Below are positions 1-7,412 of a stretch of 64,000 nucleotides of DNA, piece after piece (the first letter of the stretch is position 1; each line of letters begins with the position of its first letter). Under the pieces are notes generated by a model. The model did not search any database. It was not told the origin of the DNA and saw only the letters and a list, made by a program, of their open reading frames with translations. A program made the position numbers and the translations under genes. Source of the DNA: Clostridium porci. Lineage in GTDB: Bacteria > Bacillota > Clostridia > Lachnospirales > Lachnospiraceae. Location of the stretch: the NCBI RefSeq assembly GCF_009696375.1, contig NZ_VUMD01000002.1, positions 1 through 64,000 on the forward strand. The letters run 5' to 3'.

Positions 1-157
1 CCATCATCTCTTTGATTGTGCCGCCAAGCAGATCCTTGAGAGCATCCTGAATATCCTCTGCGGACTGGATATCATACTCCTGAAGGAGCTGCTGGATGAT
101 GTTCCTTTTCCCATCTGTCATTTGTACTTTGTGTACGGGTTTCTTTTCTCTTGCCAT
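1..157 (-). CDS. IS256-family transposase, N-terminal part (runs off window)
   Basis: Reverse-strand reading from the ATG at 157 gives a start like MAREKKPVHKVQMTDGKR, followed by a helical segment rich in Ile, Gln and Leu and an LLGGTIKEMM stretch. This resembles the N-terminus of IS256-type (mutator) DDE transposases common in Lachnospiraceae. The ATG is preceded by AGGAGG. Only about 52 codons lie in the window, so the catalytic DDE core cannot be checked. The IS end probably lies at about 200-235, where an AT-rich stretch begins, but the inverted repeat cannot be verified without the other end. The assignment rests on recalled family similarity. Confidence 0.7.
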   Translation of the reverse strand, partial: MAREKKPVHKVQMTDGKRNIIQQLLQEYDIQSAEDIQDALKDLLGGTIKEMM

Positions 158-497
158 AATAAAAGGCCTCCTATGATTTTTATTTTACCATAGAAGACCT
201 TATAAAACCTTATTTACAGAAAAACTTTCACATACACGGCAGCCCCGCTTGACATACCCAGAATCCGTATTATAATACAAACAAAGGGCAAGGCCCAGAA
301 AGATGGCTTTGCCCTTCGTAACTATCAACTTATCTTATTTCAGTTTTTTGAGTTTACACAAACATTGAAACGGTCTCTACAGCAAGGGCTGAAAGCCCCA
401 AAAGGAGCTTTCAGCCCAGCTAATATCATAGAAGATCGTATTTACAGACTTTTCTTCACACACTCGCATCCTCCACTCCTATATTCATAACCTATAA
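158..497. other. Intergenic: IS end, promoter and two hairpins, no gene
   Basis: This stretch holds the IS256 leader and end, a consensus promoter at 249-276, and two inverted repeats. The first has arms 284-295 and 305-316 (12 bp, one G-T pair). The second has arms 386-396 and 407-417 (11 bp, perfect). Neither hairpin is followed by a clear U-run. No ORF is supported. A short structured transcript from the promoter is possible. Confidence 0.5.
249..276 (+). promoter_or_regulatory. Strong sigma-A promoter just outside the IS256 end
   Basis: TTGACA at 249-254 and TATAAT at 271-276 are separated by 16 bp. It points away from the transposase. No gene begins on the plus strand for over 2.9 kb, but two hairpins follow directly. 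Confidence 0.5.
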
Positions 498-1944
498 CTA
501 AAATTGTAAATTTACTTTTTCAAGCAATTCTTTATATGCTGTTGTTTTATGAACTTTACTCAAAGGTTCGCTGCAGTTTGCTATGTATTCTAGCGTATTA
601 TTTAGAAAATCATTTTTACATATTGTCTGTAAATAAGAACACATTTTTTTATATCTTCTTGTAGCTTTAGCCATATCAATGTCCATTAATAAAGTGGAAT
701 CTTCCATAAGATTTAACAATATTAAGATTTAACAATATTGATATGGCTCTGTTGTCAAAATTTTTAATAAACTTCTTGTAATATCTCTCAGCTCCTTCGT
801 CAACACCTTCTCTATACCCTAACCCATTCCCTGTATAACAAATGGCTATAGTCCTAACCCAATCATTTAATACGCTATTTGGAATATTGCCAGAAGGAGG
901 AAGCATAGTATCTAATTGTCTAGCCCAAGGTTCTTCGTTATAAAAATTGTTTGCACTGTTATGAGTGCTTAACAGGTTTGCTAAAGTTTCTCTAAGTTCT
1001 TGAGATATACTATCTTCATCTTTGTATGATAGACCATCTACGAGTGTTAGAAAAGCATTGGCCTTGTCTTTGCGTGCCACATCCCCATTTTTACGAAAAT
1101 ATCCATATTTATCTCCTATAGAGTGCTTTTTGTTTTCACTACTTAGGTTCCAAACATATTTAGCAATGGATTTAATATTACTAGATATAGTTTGAGTTAT
1201 TTGGGGATCGGTGAACATACCAAATAAGGTAGATAATAAATCTTCTACCATTATTTGTGGTAAATCTTTAACATTTTCACCAATATAATGTAAATCAGAT
1301 TCAGGTATTTCTGTGGTACGAATATTATATAATAGCTGTTTTAGTTTAACGGCTTCTTCATTTGGGGTTGCATTAATAGCATATTTTATACAGTTGTTGA
1401 GCCAACTAAGCAAATCATATGCACTTATTTGATTTTCTGTGGGATGTGCCGCACTAGAATGATTTCGCATATAATTTATAAATTTGAATACCTCAAATAC
1501 GTGGTCACTTATTAATCCCATTCTATTACATGCAGTAAGAAGGTCAAAATCTCCGACACTAGCTAATTCATCTTCTGTTTTCATATTTTTATAACGAGTA
1601 TTTAGCTGTTCACAAACTTTATAAAAATAATCCAAATCGAATGATATTATCATCTGTCTAAGACTTTTAATAGTCTCATTCCATAAATACGTCACCGCAC
1701 CATCAAATAATCCAGCAGCAACAGAAGATAGAAAGCGTGTTAGATATACTGCCATTTGTCTATTTTCAACGGGTATTTTTTTGATTTCGTTTTCTATAGA
1801 ATTTATTACTATTTGTCTTTCTTCAATAGGAGATAAAACGCCATCAATTGGTAGTCCCAGATTTGTCAAGTATTCTGTAAAAGGTTGATTGAAGTCACTA
1901 ATAGAAGTTTCAATATTATTTTTAATTACAGATAATTCGTTCAT
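498..1944 (-). pseudogene. HEPN-like hypothetical protein split by a 16-bp tandem duplication
   Basis: The start ATG at 1944 follows GGAGGGG. Reading proceeds about 407 codons to ISILLNL near 740, then enters a 16-bp unit present twice in tandem (708-723 and 724-739). The extra copy shifts the frame and ends the protein 15 codons later. Removing one copy joins ISILLNL directly to MEDSTLLMD and gives one protein of about 480 residues ending at 498. The middle contains YMRNHSSAAHP, an R-N-x5-H pattern like the catalytic motif of HEPN ribonucleases often found in abortive-infection genes. That functional link is inference; no family was firmly recognised. The gene overlaps the 3' end of the small decayed gene upstream and was probably co-translated with it. 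Confidence 0.65.
708..739. repeat. Perfect 16-bp tandem direct repeat (two copies)
   Basis: The unit aagatttaacaatatt occurs at 708-723 and again at 724-739 with no mismatch. Because 16 is not a multiple of three, the duplication causes the frameshift in the HEPN-like gene. Confidence 0.95.
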
Positions 1945-2300
1945 TATTACCCCTCCAATTTTTCTTTGGCTTATATTTTCCACAATCATCACAGGTTTCC
2001 GGCCAGTTCAATTTCCACTCCCAATATTCCTCTCTGGTAATCTCCCCAACTTTCAGCTCATTTTTCCTAACCAGCTATTCCCGTATAAAATCATCCACAA
2101 CGCCATACTTAAACCACAAACCTACAGGCGGGTGAGCAGGCCAGTCATCACTCTCATTATAATGTACAGCGGTATCATCCGAAGCGTTACATTTCCCCGG
2201 ATTCCTTACAAGCTGAAAAAGGTTGATTTGCACCCGGATTATCTTCATCCAGCCAGAAGAAAGTCTGCCCTTTTCCCTTATTATAATGGATAATCTGAAA
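1922..2300 (-). pseudogene. Small Cys-containing hypothetical gene, frameshifted and with a stop
   Basis: Three minus-strand segments read as one protein. The first has GQTFFWLDEDNPGANQPFSA, the second CNASDDTAVHYNESDDWPAH through VVDDFIRE, and the third EYWEWKLNWPETCDDCGKY. An indel near 2190 separates the first two, and an in-frame TAG separates the second and third where a Trp codon is likely. The product would be about 120 residues, acidic and Trp-rich, with a Cys-x2-Cys near the end. No family was recognised. The last codons overlap the ATG of the HEPN-like gene by about 23 bp, suggesting a former two-gene operon. Confidence 0.5.
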
Positions 2301-2457
2301 ATAGCAAATAGAAGCATTAATATTTTTTGCGAAATGAATACTTGGCATTAATATATAAGCGAACATAGGATGTAGATATGATATTAGGAAATGGAAATGA
2401 ATATATAAAAAATTCCTTTAAATCATGAACGATCAGGTTTAAAGAAATTTGTATTAA

Positions 2458-2910
2458 TTATTTATTTATGGCAAATACAAGCGTACTTCCAAATCCAACA
2501 AATTTCAATGGCTCATTACTATCTGTACTATGTAAAAAAGCCACCGATCCTGTAACTGTGCTTCTCTTTTTAAACGATAAATTGTAAATGTTATCCGGTA
2601 AAAGAGTGGTTAATTGCTCAGCATTGCTGCCTCCATTAGAAAGATAGAAAAACAATTTAGCTGCGTCTAAAGCAGCATTGCTTTCTTCGAACACCAGCAT
2701 ATCTGCCTCACCGGATTCAGATGTGATATTAAATGTTATGACAATATATTCCACTCCCGGTTCTGGTGCTGGCAAATTGGGATTATTTGTTGATAAAGCC
2801 GTATAGGCAGTTTCTCCTCGCTGAATATTGTTTAATTGGAGGATTATCTGCACTGGAGTAGCTATGCCATCTAACATCTTATAGCCGTTCAAAATCTGTG
2901 TACTGTTCAT
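2458..2910 (-). CDS. DUF4352/telokin-like domain protein lacking its signal peptide
   Basis: The 150-residue product contains a beta-rich domain with GVEYIVITFNITSESGEAD, typical in style of the DUF4352/DUF5067 immunoglobulin-like domains found in secreted lipoproteins of Clostridia. Such proteins normally begin with a signal peptide and lipobox. Here the reading frame upstream of the ATG continues only to codons for EESIPIDKSSGQTG and then meets a stop. The gene therefore looks 5'-truncated and would make a cytosolic fragment if expressed. No ribosome binding site is seen before the ATG. It is probably a pseudogene remnant; domain identity is by recalled similarity. Confidence 0.45.
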   Translation of the reverse strand: MNSTQILNGYKMLDGIATPVQIILQLNNIQRGETAYTALSTNNPNLPAPEPGVEYIVITFNITSESGEADMLVFEESNAALDAAKLFFYLSNGGSNAEQLTTLLPDNIYNLSFKKRSTVTGSVAFLHSTDSNEPLKFVGFGSTLVFAINK

Positions 2911-3222
2911 CCCTGTTTGGCCGGAGCTTTTGTCGATTGGAATGCTCTCTTCATGTTTTCATAATTAATTTACCACACTGATGGTAACGCTTTGAGTATA
3001 GCGGTATCGGGGCTTACATTTTGGGAACCTTCCGATATTGTGTATAAATCTGGTAAAGCGATTTCTTTTAAGGATTGTAAATCGATGTTTAGGGTATATA
3101 AGTTAGTAGTTGGAAATTGACTCACTTCGATGTTACAACAGTGCCACTTTTATGTTGTGTGTAGAAAAATAGCAGGAATTGGTGTTTATTGTAAAAAAGG
3201 AGAGGAATATATTAAGGAAAAG
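2911..3222. other. Intergenic with a possible minus-strand C-terminal remnant
   Basis: A minus-strand open frame ending at 2970 reads about 50 residues including LNIDLQSLKEIALPDLYT and SPDTAILKALPSVW. It has a protein-like composition but no start, and no family was recognised. It may be the tail of a lost gene. Nothing else is supported here. Confidence 0.3.
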
Positions 3223-3543
3223 ATGACAGAAGTACGATTGAAAAGATTGCTGCGCCAGCTGCGCGCAGAGCAAATACAGAATTCACTTTTAGAAGAATGC
3301 TTGATTTTAAGGGAAAGCCCTCATGAAATATTGCAATATAGTGATCGCTTTTAATCCAAAATCATTGAACAGACATTAAATATTTTAAGCCCGAATAAGA
3401 AATTTGTGATAGAAACCCACTTAGTTAATTATCAAACATGGACAGAAACCACCAAACTTTTCACCGAAGAAAATGGTGAACGGTCTGAGAAAACCTTAAA
3501 GCGGATCCAGAGCAGAGCATTAAAGAAAATGGTAGATCCATAA
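3223..3543 (+). pseudogene. Sigma/ArpU-like small protein interrupted by a TAA codon
   Basis: From ATG 3223 the frame runs MTEVRLKRLLRQLRAEQIQN to DRF, meets TAA at 3352-3354, and then continues in the same frame for 62 codons (LNILSPNKKFVIETHLVNYQ, SEKTLKRIQSRALKKM) to TAA at 3541. The second half has the helix pattern of region-4 or ArpU-type phage transcription regulators. A single nonsense mutation splits an otherwise intact protein of about 106 residues. An AAAGGAGAGG stretch upstream could serve as ribosome binding site. The gene fits the decayed mobile context. Family assignment is tentative. Confidence 0.5.
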
Positions 3544-3605
3544 AACGGTTGGTAAACTCGCATTGTAATCCTATACAAAATTGAGGAAACGCAGGAATTA
3601 TGTGC

Positions 3606-3634
3606 TTGACAAAAAGCTGGTAATGCAGTATTAT
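3606..3634 (+). promoter_or_regulatory. Consensus promoter of the MarR-FUSC operon
   Basis: TTGACA at 3606-3611 and TATTAT at 3629-3634 are separated by exactly 17 bp. The operator palindrome starts three bases downstream and the first gene at 3681. Confidence 0.8.
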
Positions 3635-3636
3635 CT

Positions 3637-3663
3637 CATATAGTTCATAAAGTAAACTATATG
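3637..3663. promoter_or_regulatory. MarR-type operator palindrome
   Basis: Perfect 9-bp inverted repeat CATATAGTT / AACTATATG with a 9-bp spacer, lying between the -10 box and the ribosome binding site of the MarR gene. Position and symmetry fit autorepression by the downstream MarR protein. Binding is inferred. Confidence 0.65.
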
Positions 3664-3680
3664 TCATAGGAGAAGCCCAC

Positions 3681-4127
3681 ATGGAACAGGAAGCCTGGAT
3701 TCAAACCATGAAAAATCTGGAATCCATTCGTCTCTTTAGCAGCCTCTTGATCAGGAAAACCAGAAAAGGGGCTCTGGCCTCGGCGCAGGAGGTGGACGCA
3801 CTGTTTCGAATTGCGCTGAAAAGTGGTTCTACGCCGTTGGAGCTCAGCCGGGAGATGGGAATTAGCAAGACCATTGTCAGCCGGCTTATAGAGCAGCTGA
3901 CTTTAAAAATGCTGATAACCAAGCATTACGATCGGCAGGACAGGCGGAGCTGCTCTCTCAGGATTACGAAGGAGGGCAGACAGGAGCTGGACAATTTGTG
4001 CCGCTATTATCTGGAACCGGTTTGCAGGCTGGAGAGGGAGATGGATGAGGAGTCCCTTCGGATGCTTTTCAGCCTTATCCACAGAGCGAATCAAATTATG
4101 ACAAAGAAAAAGGAGGAGGTTTTTTGA
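3681..4127 (+). CDS. MarR-family transcriptional regulator
   Basis: The 148-residue product is the right length for MarR proteins. It has an N-terminal helical dimerisation segment (1-30) and a winged helix in which LELSREMGISKTIVSRLIEQ is the HTH and DRQDRRSCSLRITKEG the wing with its conserved Asp-Arg-Arg. A C-terminal helix follows. The ATG is preceded by AGGAG. The gene follows a consensus promoter with an adjacent palindrome and overlaps the downstream FUSC gene, so it probably represses its own operon and senses a small, perhaps aromatic, ligand handled by that membrane protein. The ligand is unknown. Confidence 0.85.
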   Translation: MEQEAWIQTMKNLESIRLFSSLLIRKTRKGALASAQEVDALFRIALKSGSTPLELSREMGISKTIVSRLIEQLTLKMLITKHYDRQDRRSCSLRITKEGRQELDNLCRYYLEPVCRLEREMDEESLRMLFSLIHRANQIMTKKKEEVF

Positions 4128-5185
4128 CTTTATATCAGGAATTACAGCTGAATGCAGCGGGCTCCAAAGCCCTTATAAGAAATGCAAAGACAAAGAAGGA
4201 GAAGCAGCGGCACCTGTTTATTTATGTTATGAAGGTTTTTATAACCTTGGCCTTTTGTATGGCTGTGGTGACAGCCTATTCAATCATATTCGGACCGAAG
4301 AACAGCATTGCCGGAGTGGTTATCCTGTTGTCCCTTTTAGTGCTGAGAGCAGCTGATTTTGGAATTAAAACTACCCATGGAATCGGAGTGATTGGGCTGA
4401 TTTTCGGTATTCTGGCAGCAGGACCCAGGCTTTCCAATATGCTTCCCTCAAGCTGGGCCTTTATCGTGAATGGGATCTGTATGTTCAGCATTCTTATACT
4501 TAGCTGCCACAATATAATTATGTCAAACCACTTCACCTTTGTGCTGGGATATCTTCTGCTTTTGGGCTATGATGTTACCGGCAAGGACTATCTGATGAGA
4601 GTAGCAGCCCTAGCAAGCGGCGCTTTGATTTCTGCCATGATTTTCTATAAAAATCAGAAAAACAGAGTTCATAAGCGCTGCTTTTCCCATCTGTTTTCAG
4701 AGTTTCATCTCCAGGGAGCCCGCTCTCAGTGGTACATAAAATTTGCGCTGGGCGTCTCTTCGGTATTGCTGATAGCTTCCCTGCTGGGGCTTCCAAGAGC
4801 AATGTGGGCCGGAATTGCAACTATGTCCACCTTGCTTCCCTTTGAGAAGGATTCTGTCTATCGAATCAAACGGCGACTTCCCTTTAATGTTGTGGGAGGA
4901 TTGTTGTTTTTAGGGCTATATTATATCCTTCCGGAAGGCATCTATGCTAATTTGGGTTTGGTAGGAGGCATAGGCGTGGGCTTTTCAGCGGGATATTCCT
5001 GTCAGACCATGTTCAATACCTTCGGAGCTCTGGTGGCAGGCGCCAATCTTTTTGGGCCGGCAGGAGCAGTGGCTTTAAGGATTGTCTGCAACGGACTGGG
5101 GGCTAGTTACAGCTATATCTTTGATAAAGGCTTTCGTTTCATTTTTGGCTGGCTTTCCTGCCGGCTGTGCCCTGACGCCAATTAA
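4124..5185 (+). CDS. FUSC-family integral membrane protein
   Basis: The TTG start at 4124 overlaps the MarR stop by four bases and follows GGAGG within the MarR coding end. The 353-residue protein has a cytoplasmic N-terminus, a cluster of membrane helices at about 35-165, a basic loop (KNQKNRVHKR), and a second helix cluster from about 200 with RAMWAGIATMSTLLPFEKD. That segment is typical of the FUSC_2 domain of aromatic-acid or fusaric-acid type exporters. The operon with a MarR repressor supports a ligand-induced efflux role, which is inference. The last codons overlap the 3' end of the convergent cytX remnant by 47 bp, so the extreme C-terminus may not be original. Confidence 0.75.
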   Translation: MTLYQELQLNAAGSKALIRNAKTKKEKQRHLFIYVMKVFITLAFCMAVVTAYSIIFGPKNSIAGVVILLSLLVLRAADFGIKTTHGIGVIGLIFGILAAGPRLSNMLPSSWAFIVNGICMFSILILSCHNIIMSNHFTFVLGYLLLLGYDVTGKDYLMRVAALASGALISAMIFYKNQKNRVHKRCFSHLFSEFHLQGARSQWYIKFALGVSSVLLIASLLGLPRAMWAGIATMSTLLPFEKDSVYRIKRRLPFNVVGGLLFLGLYYILPEGIYANLGLVGGIGVGFSAGYSCQTMFNTFGALVAGANLFGPAGAVALRIVCNGLGASYSYIFDKGFRFIFGWLSCRLCPDAN

Positions 5186-5636
5186 GAACCCAGCCTGCTG
5201 CGAGACAGAGCATGGTGGTGAACACCATATCAGGAAGCGTATTTCCAAGAGGCGTATCGATCCTCATAAGAATCCGGTAGGCTGCAAAGCCGATTGCCCA
5301 TATAATTAGGTTACTGGCATTGACAGATTCCCGTCCATGCCCCTTTTTTAGAAGAAAGAAATCTGCTATTTGAATGGCAATCATAGGGGCAAACACAGAG
5401 CCGATGAAATACAGAAAGCTGGTAATGTTATCCATAGGATACAGAATGGCTCCAGCAATGCCAGCCAGCGTTACTGCCACAGCTACCCATTTCTCATTGA
5501 GTCTGGGGGGGGGGGGAGGATGCGCTGGAAACACCTGCGGAATAGGCATCCAGGAAGGTGGTTGTAACTGTGGAGAATACTACAATCAACAGCCCTAATA
5601 CACCCAGTCCAGCTTTGGCTCTGGCTGTATGCCCAG
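5139..5636 (-). pseudogene. cytX: cytX remnant (HMP/cytosine-type permease, C-terminal part)
   Basis: Minus-strand frames read AKAGLGVLGLLIVVFSTVTT, then a 12-base C-run, then RLNEKWVAVAVTLAGI through MDNITSFLYFIGSVFAPMIA and the last helices. This matches the C-terminal half of CytX, a purine-cytosine-permease relative thought to import the thiamine precursor HMP. The N-terminal part is missing: the frame joins out of frame to the HAD gene at about 5628-5636. The C-run, now 12 bases, adds a second frameshift; 11 bases would keep it open. It is the last gene of the TPP-riboswitch operon and cannot make a transporter. Confidence 0.7.
5505..5516. repeat. Homopolymeric G tract, 12 bases
   Basis: Twelve consecutive G on the plus strand inside the cytX remnant. 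The tract length decides the reading frame: 12 leads to a stop soon after, while 11 or 8 would be open. Either a slippage-prone tract or a sequencing length error. Confidence 0.9.
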
Positions 5637-5726
5637 TGATTCTAGATATAATTCCCCTGTATGCTCCCAGGCAGGCATGGAATCCAGAAGGATTCCGTCC
5701 ATGTCAAATATGGCTCCCTCTATCAT
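5595..5726 (-). pseudogene. HAD-family phosphatase, N-terminal fragment
   Basis: The ATG at 5724-5726 overlaps the thiE stop (ATGA). The frame reads MIEGAIFDMDGILLDSMPAW with the HAD motif I DxDG, then stops at 5595 after 43 residues, having run into cytX sequence. HAD phosphatases of about 220 residues occur in thiamine loci and are candidates for thiamine-phosphate hydrolysis. Here about four fifths of the protein is lost through the same deletion that removed the start of cytX. The junction lies in CTGGGCATA, which is readable in both parent frames. Confidence 0.65.
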
Positions 5727-6291
5727 GTTCTAATGATTTCCTTTAACTTGTCCTTTAAAATCCTGGCACCCTTTTCAATATTCTTTGCGGCAAATATTGC
5801 ACTGACCACAGCTGCACCTGCAATGCCTGAGCCCTTAAGCTCCCCTGCATTTTCCTGGGAAATGCCTCCGATGGCAATGACAGGTATGGAAACTGCCTGA
5901 CAGATCGCCTTTAAGGTGTCAAGGCTTACCTCTGCTGCGTCTGGCTTCGTGTTGGTACTGAAAACAGCTCCTACCCCCAGGTAATCAGCTTCCTGCGAAC
6001 CAGGCCGGCCTCCATATCCTGCTGCCCCACATGGACTCCGTCTGCGCCTGAGGCAAGGGCAATGTCCACACGGTCGTTAATAACAAAGGGAACCTGGTAT
6101 CGGGCGCACAATTCCTTGATAGCCTTGGCCTCCCTTAGGAAGGCAGACTCCATAAGTTCCTTTTCTCTTAGCTGAATAAAGGTCGCTCCGACCTTTAAGG
6201 CTTTTTCTACCTGGCTGTACAGGGTTTTTCCATCCATCCAGCTCCGGTCTGTAACTGCACATAGCAGAAGCTCTTTTTTATCGAACTTCAT
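5723..6291 (-). pseudogene. thiE: Thiamine-phosphate synthase with internal deletion
   Basis: Starting at 6291, the frame gives KELLLCAVTDRSWMDG, VGATFIQLREKELMESAFLR, VINDRVDIALASGADGVHVG and QQDMEAGLVRRKL, then a stop. The next frame continues QEADYLGVGAVFSTNTKPDA and VIAIGGIS to the stop at 5723. Both halves are typical ThiE (TMP synthase barrel). About 24 residues, including the expected GVSxHT phosphate loop, are missing between them at about 5987-5998, where CAGGAAGCTG can be read as either RRKL or QEAD. The start overlaps the thiM end by 14 bp and the stop overlaps the HAD start, so the operon was translationally coupled. Not functional as read. Confidence 0.8.
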
Positions 6292-6936
6292 AGTTTGCGC
6301 CTTTCTCCAGAGTATCGCCGTCCATGTGGTAGATGGCGTCAATCATCCGGTTCCGGTAGGTAGAATTGCCGTCACTTGGAGCCATACTGCGCCAGCCGAT
6401 CTCCCCGGCCAGTCCCATAGCGCAGACGGCGGCGGCTGTAGCTTTCAGCGTCTGGCCTGGATTGGCGGTGATAAAGGCAGCGATAACTGCGGAAAGCTGG
6501 CAGCCGGTTCCTGTGATTTTCCCCATCTCTGCCCGGCCGTTCCGTATTATATAGCAGGTGGCAGCATCGCTTACAAGGTCAATGGCTCCTGTAATAGCGA
6601 TAACAGACCTGGATTTGGCAGCAAATTCCTTGACAAATGCAATAGAGCTGTCCAGGGCTTCCTCTGTAACTGCATCCGTCCCATCTGCATCTACACCCCT
6701 GGTACTTCCGCTGCCGTAGGCCAGTATTTTGATTTCTGAGATATTTCCCTTGATTACGTCGAATTTCACTTCCTTCATTAAGTTCAGAGCCGTTTCTGTG
6801 CGGAGCCTGCTGGCCCCTGCCCCCACCGGATCTAGAACCACCTTGTGTCCAAGCTCATTGGCTTTTTTTCCTGCCAGAAGTATGGATGGAATGGTGGAGC
6901 GGCTTTTCTGACATTGTCAATTATTTGCTTCATCAT
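6278..6936 (-). pseudogene. thiM: Hydroxyethylthiazole kinase with N-terminal deletion
   Basis: ATGs at 6936/6933 follow GAGGAG and read KQIIDNVRKAAP, the usual ThiM start. Then the frame breaks. The next frame resumes with RSTIPSILLAGKKANELGHK and VVLDPVGAGASRLRT, then AITGAIDLVSD and GKITGTGCQLSAVIAAF, ending at 6278. About 60 residues are missing, including the substrate-binding N-terminal strands. The junction at about 6894-6902 is CCGCTCCA, readable in both frames. The catalytic GTGC is retained but the kinase is not translatable from its start. First gene after the TPP riboswitch. Confidence 0.8.
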
Positions 6937-7084
6937 GCGTCTCCTCTGTTATTAAGCTTTGATTTTGTAATACCAATGTGAGCCCTCCTAGGAAGATACA
7001 TGTATAGCCATGCTGCAACAGGCGAACCCTATTTGGACAGCTTGTCTGTTTCGTCCGGAGCTTTGATGCTGATGTAAGTTTCCT
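6937..7084 (-). other. Leader between the TPP terminator and thiM, possible gene remnant
   Basis: One minus frame reads ETYISIKAPDETDKLSK, a stop, then GSPVAAWLYMYLPRRAHIGI. It looks protein-like, but no start or family was recognised. It may be a further deleted member of the operon. Confidence 0.25.
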
Positions 7085-7126
7085 AAAAGATAAAAGCCGA
7101 CGGCACCACAAATAGGTACCACCGGC
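7085..7126 (-). terminator. Intrinsic terminator downstream of the TPP riboswitch
   Basis: On the minus strand a 12-bp stem (arms 7096-7107 and 7115-7126 in plus coordinates, with some G-U pairs) and a 7-base loop are followed by TTTTATCTTTT. It lies about 30 bases after the aptamer and before thiM, so it is the likely expression platform for transcriptional attenuation by TPP. Confidence 0.75.
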
Positions 7127-7149
7127 ATATACACGGAAATGAAGTATCG

Positions 7150-7238
7150 TATATTTCCCTACGTTAGCATTACCTAAATCAGGTTATCGGTCGGAGCAGC
7201 GTCAGCTCCCTCTCAGCCCACTGCTGTGAGCTCCCTGT
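7150..7238 (-). ncRNA. TPP (THI-box) riboswitch
   Basis: The minus strand contains the conserved aptamer landmarks in order: GGGCTGAGAGGGA, then ACCTGATTTAGGTAATGC, then TAACGTAGGGAA. The spacing fits a TPP riboswitch aptamer. It precedes a terminator and the thiM-thiE-HAD-cytX operon. The aptamer looks intact although all four downstream genes are disrupted. Confidence 0.93.
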
Positions 7239-7248
7239 TTTCTGTTTT

Positions 7249-7276
7249 ATTGTATCACAATTTGCGTAGATTGCAA
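7249..7276 (-). promoter_or_regulatory. Promoter of the thi operon
   Basis: On the minus strand TTGCAA (7271-7276) and TACAAT (7249-7254) are 16 bp apart, ending about 12 bases upstream of the riboswitch aptamer. Confidence 0.55.
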
Positions 7277-7412
7277 GAGAGAAATAATAAGAGGCTGCAG
7301 ACTGTTCTTAAGATGCTCAGAAAACGCACATAGGATTGCGCATGAAAAGAGGTAATGTTATAATTAGTAAAGGCGGCAGGGGGGCGTAGCGTACGTAAAG
7401 GAGATGGAAATT

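Noticed and set aside
1889-2293. A 134-codon plus-strand ORF
   Set aside because: Antisense to the small decayed gene and to the start of the HEPN-like gene; no ribosome binding site.
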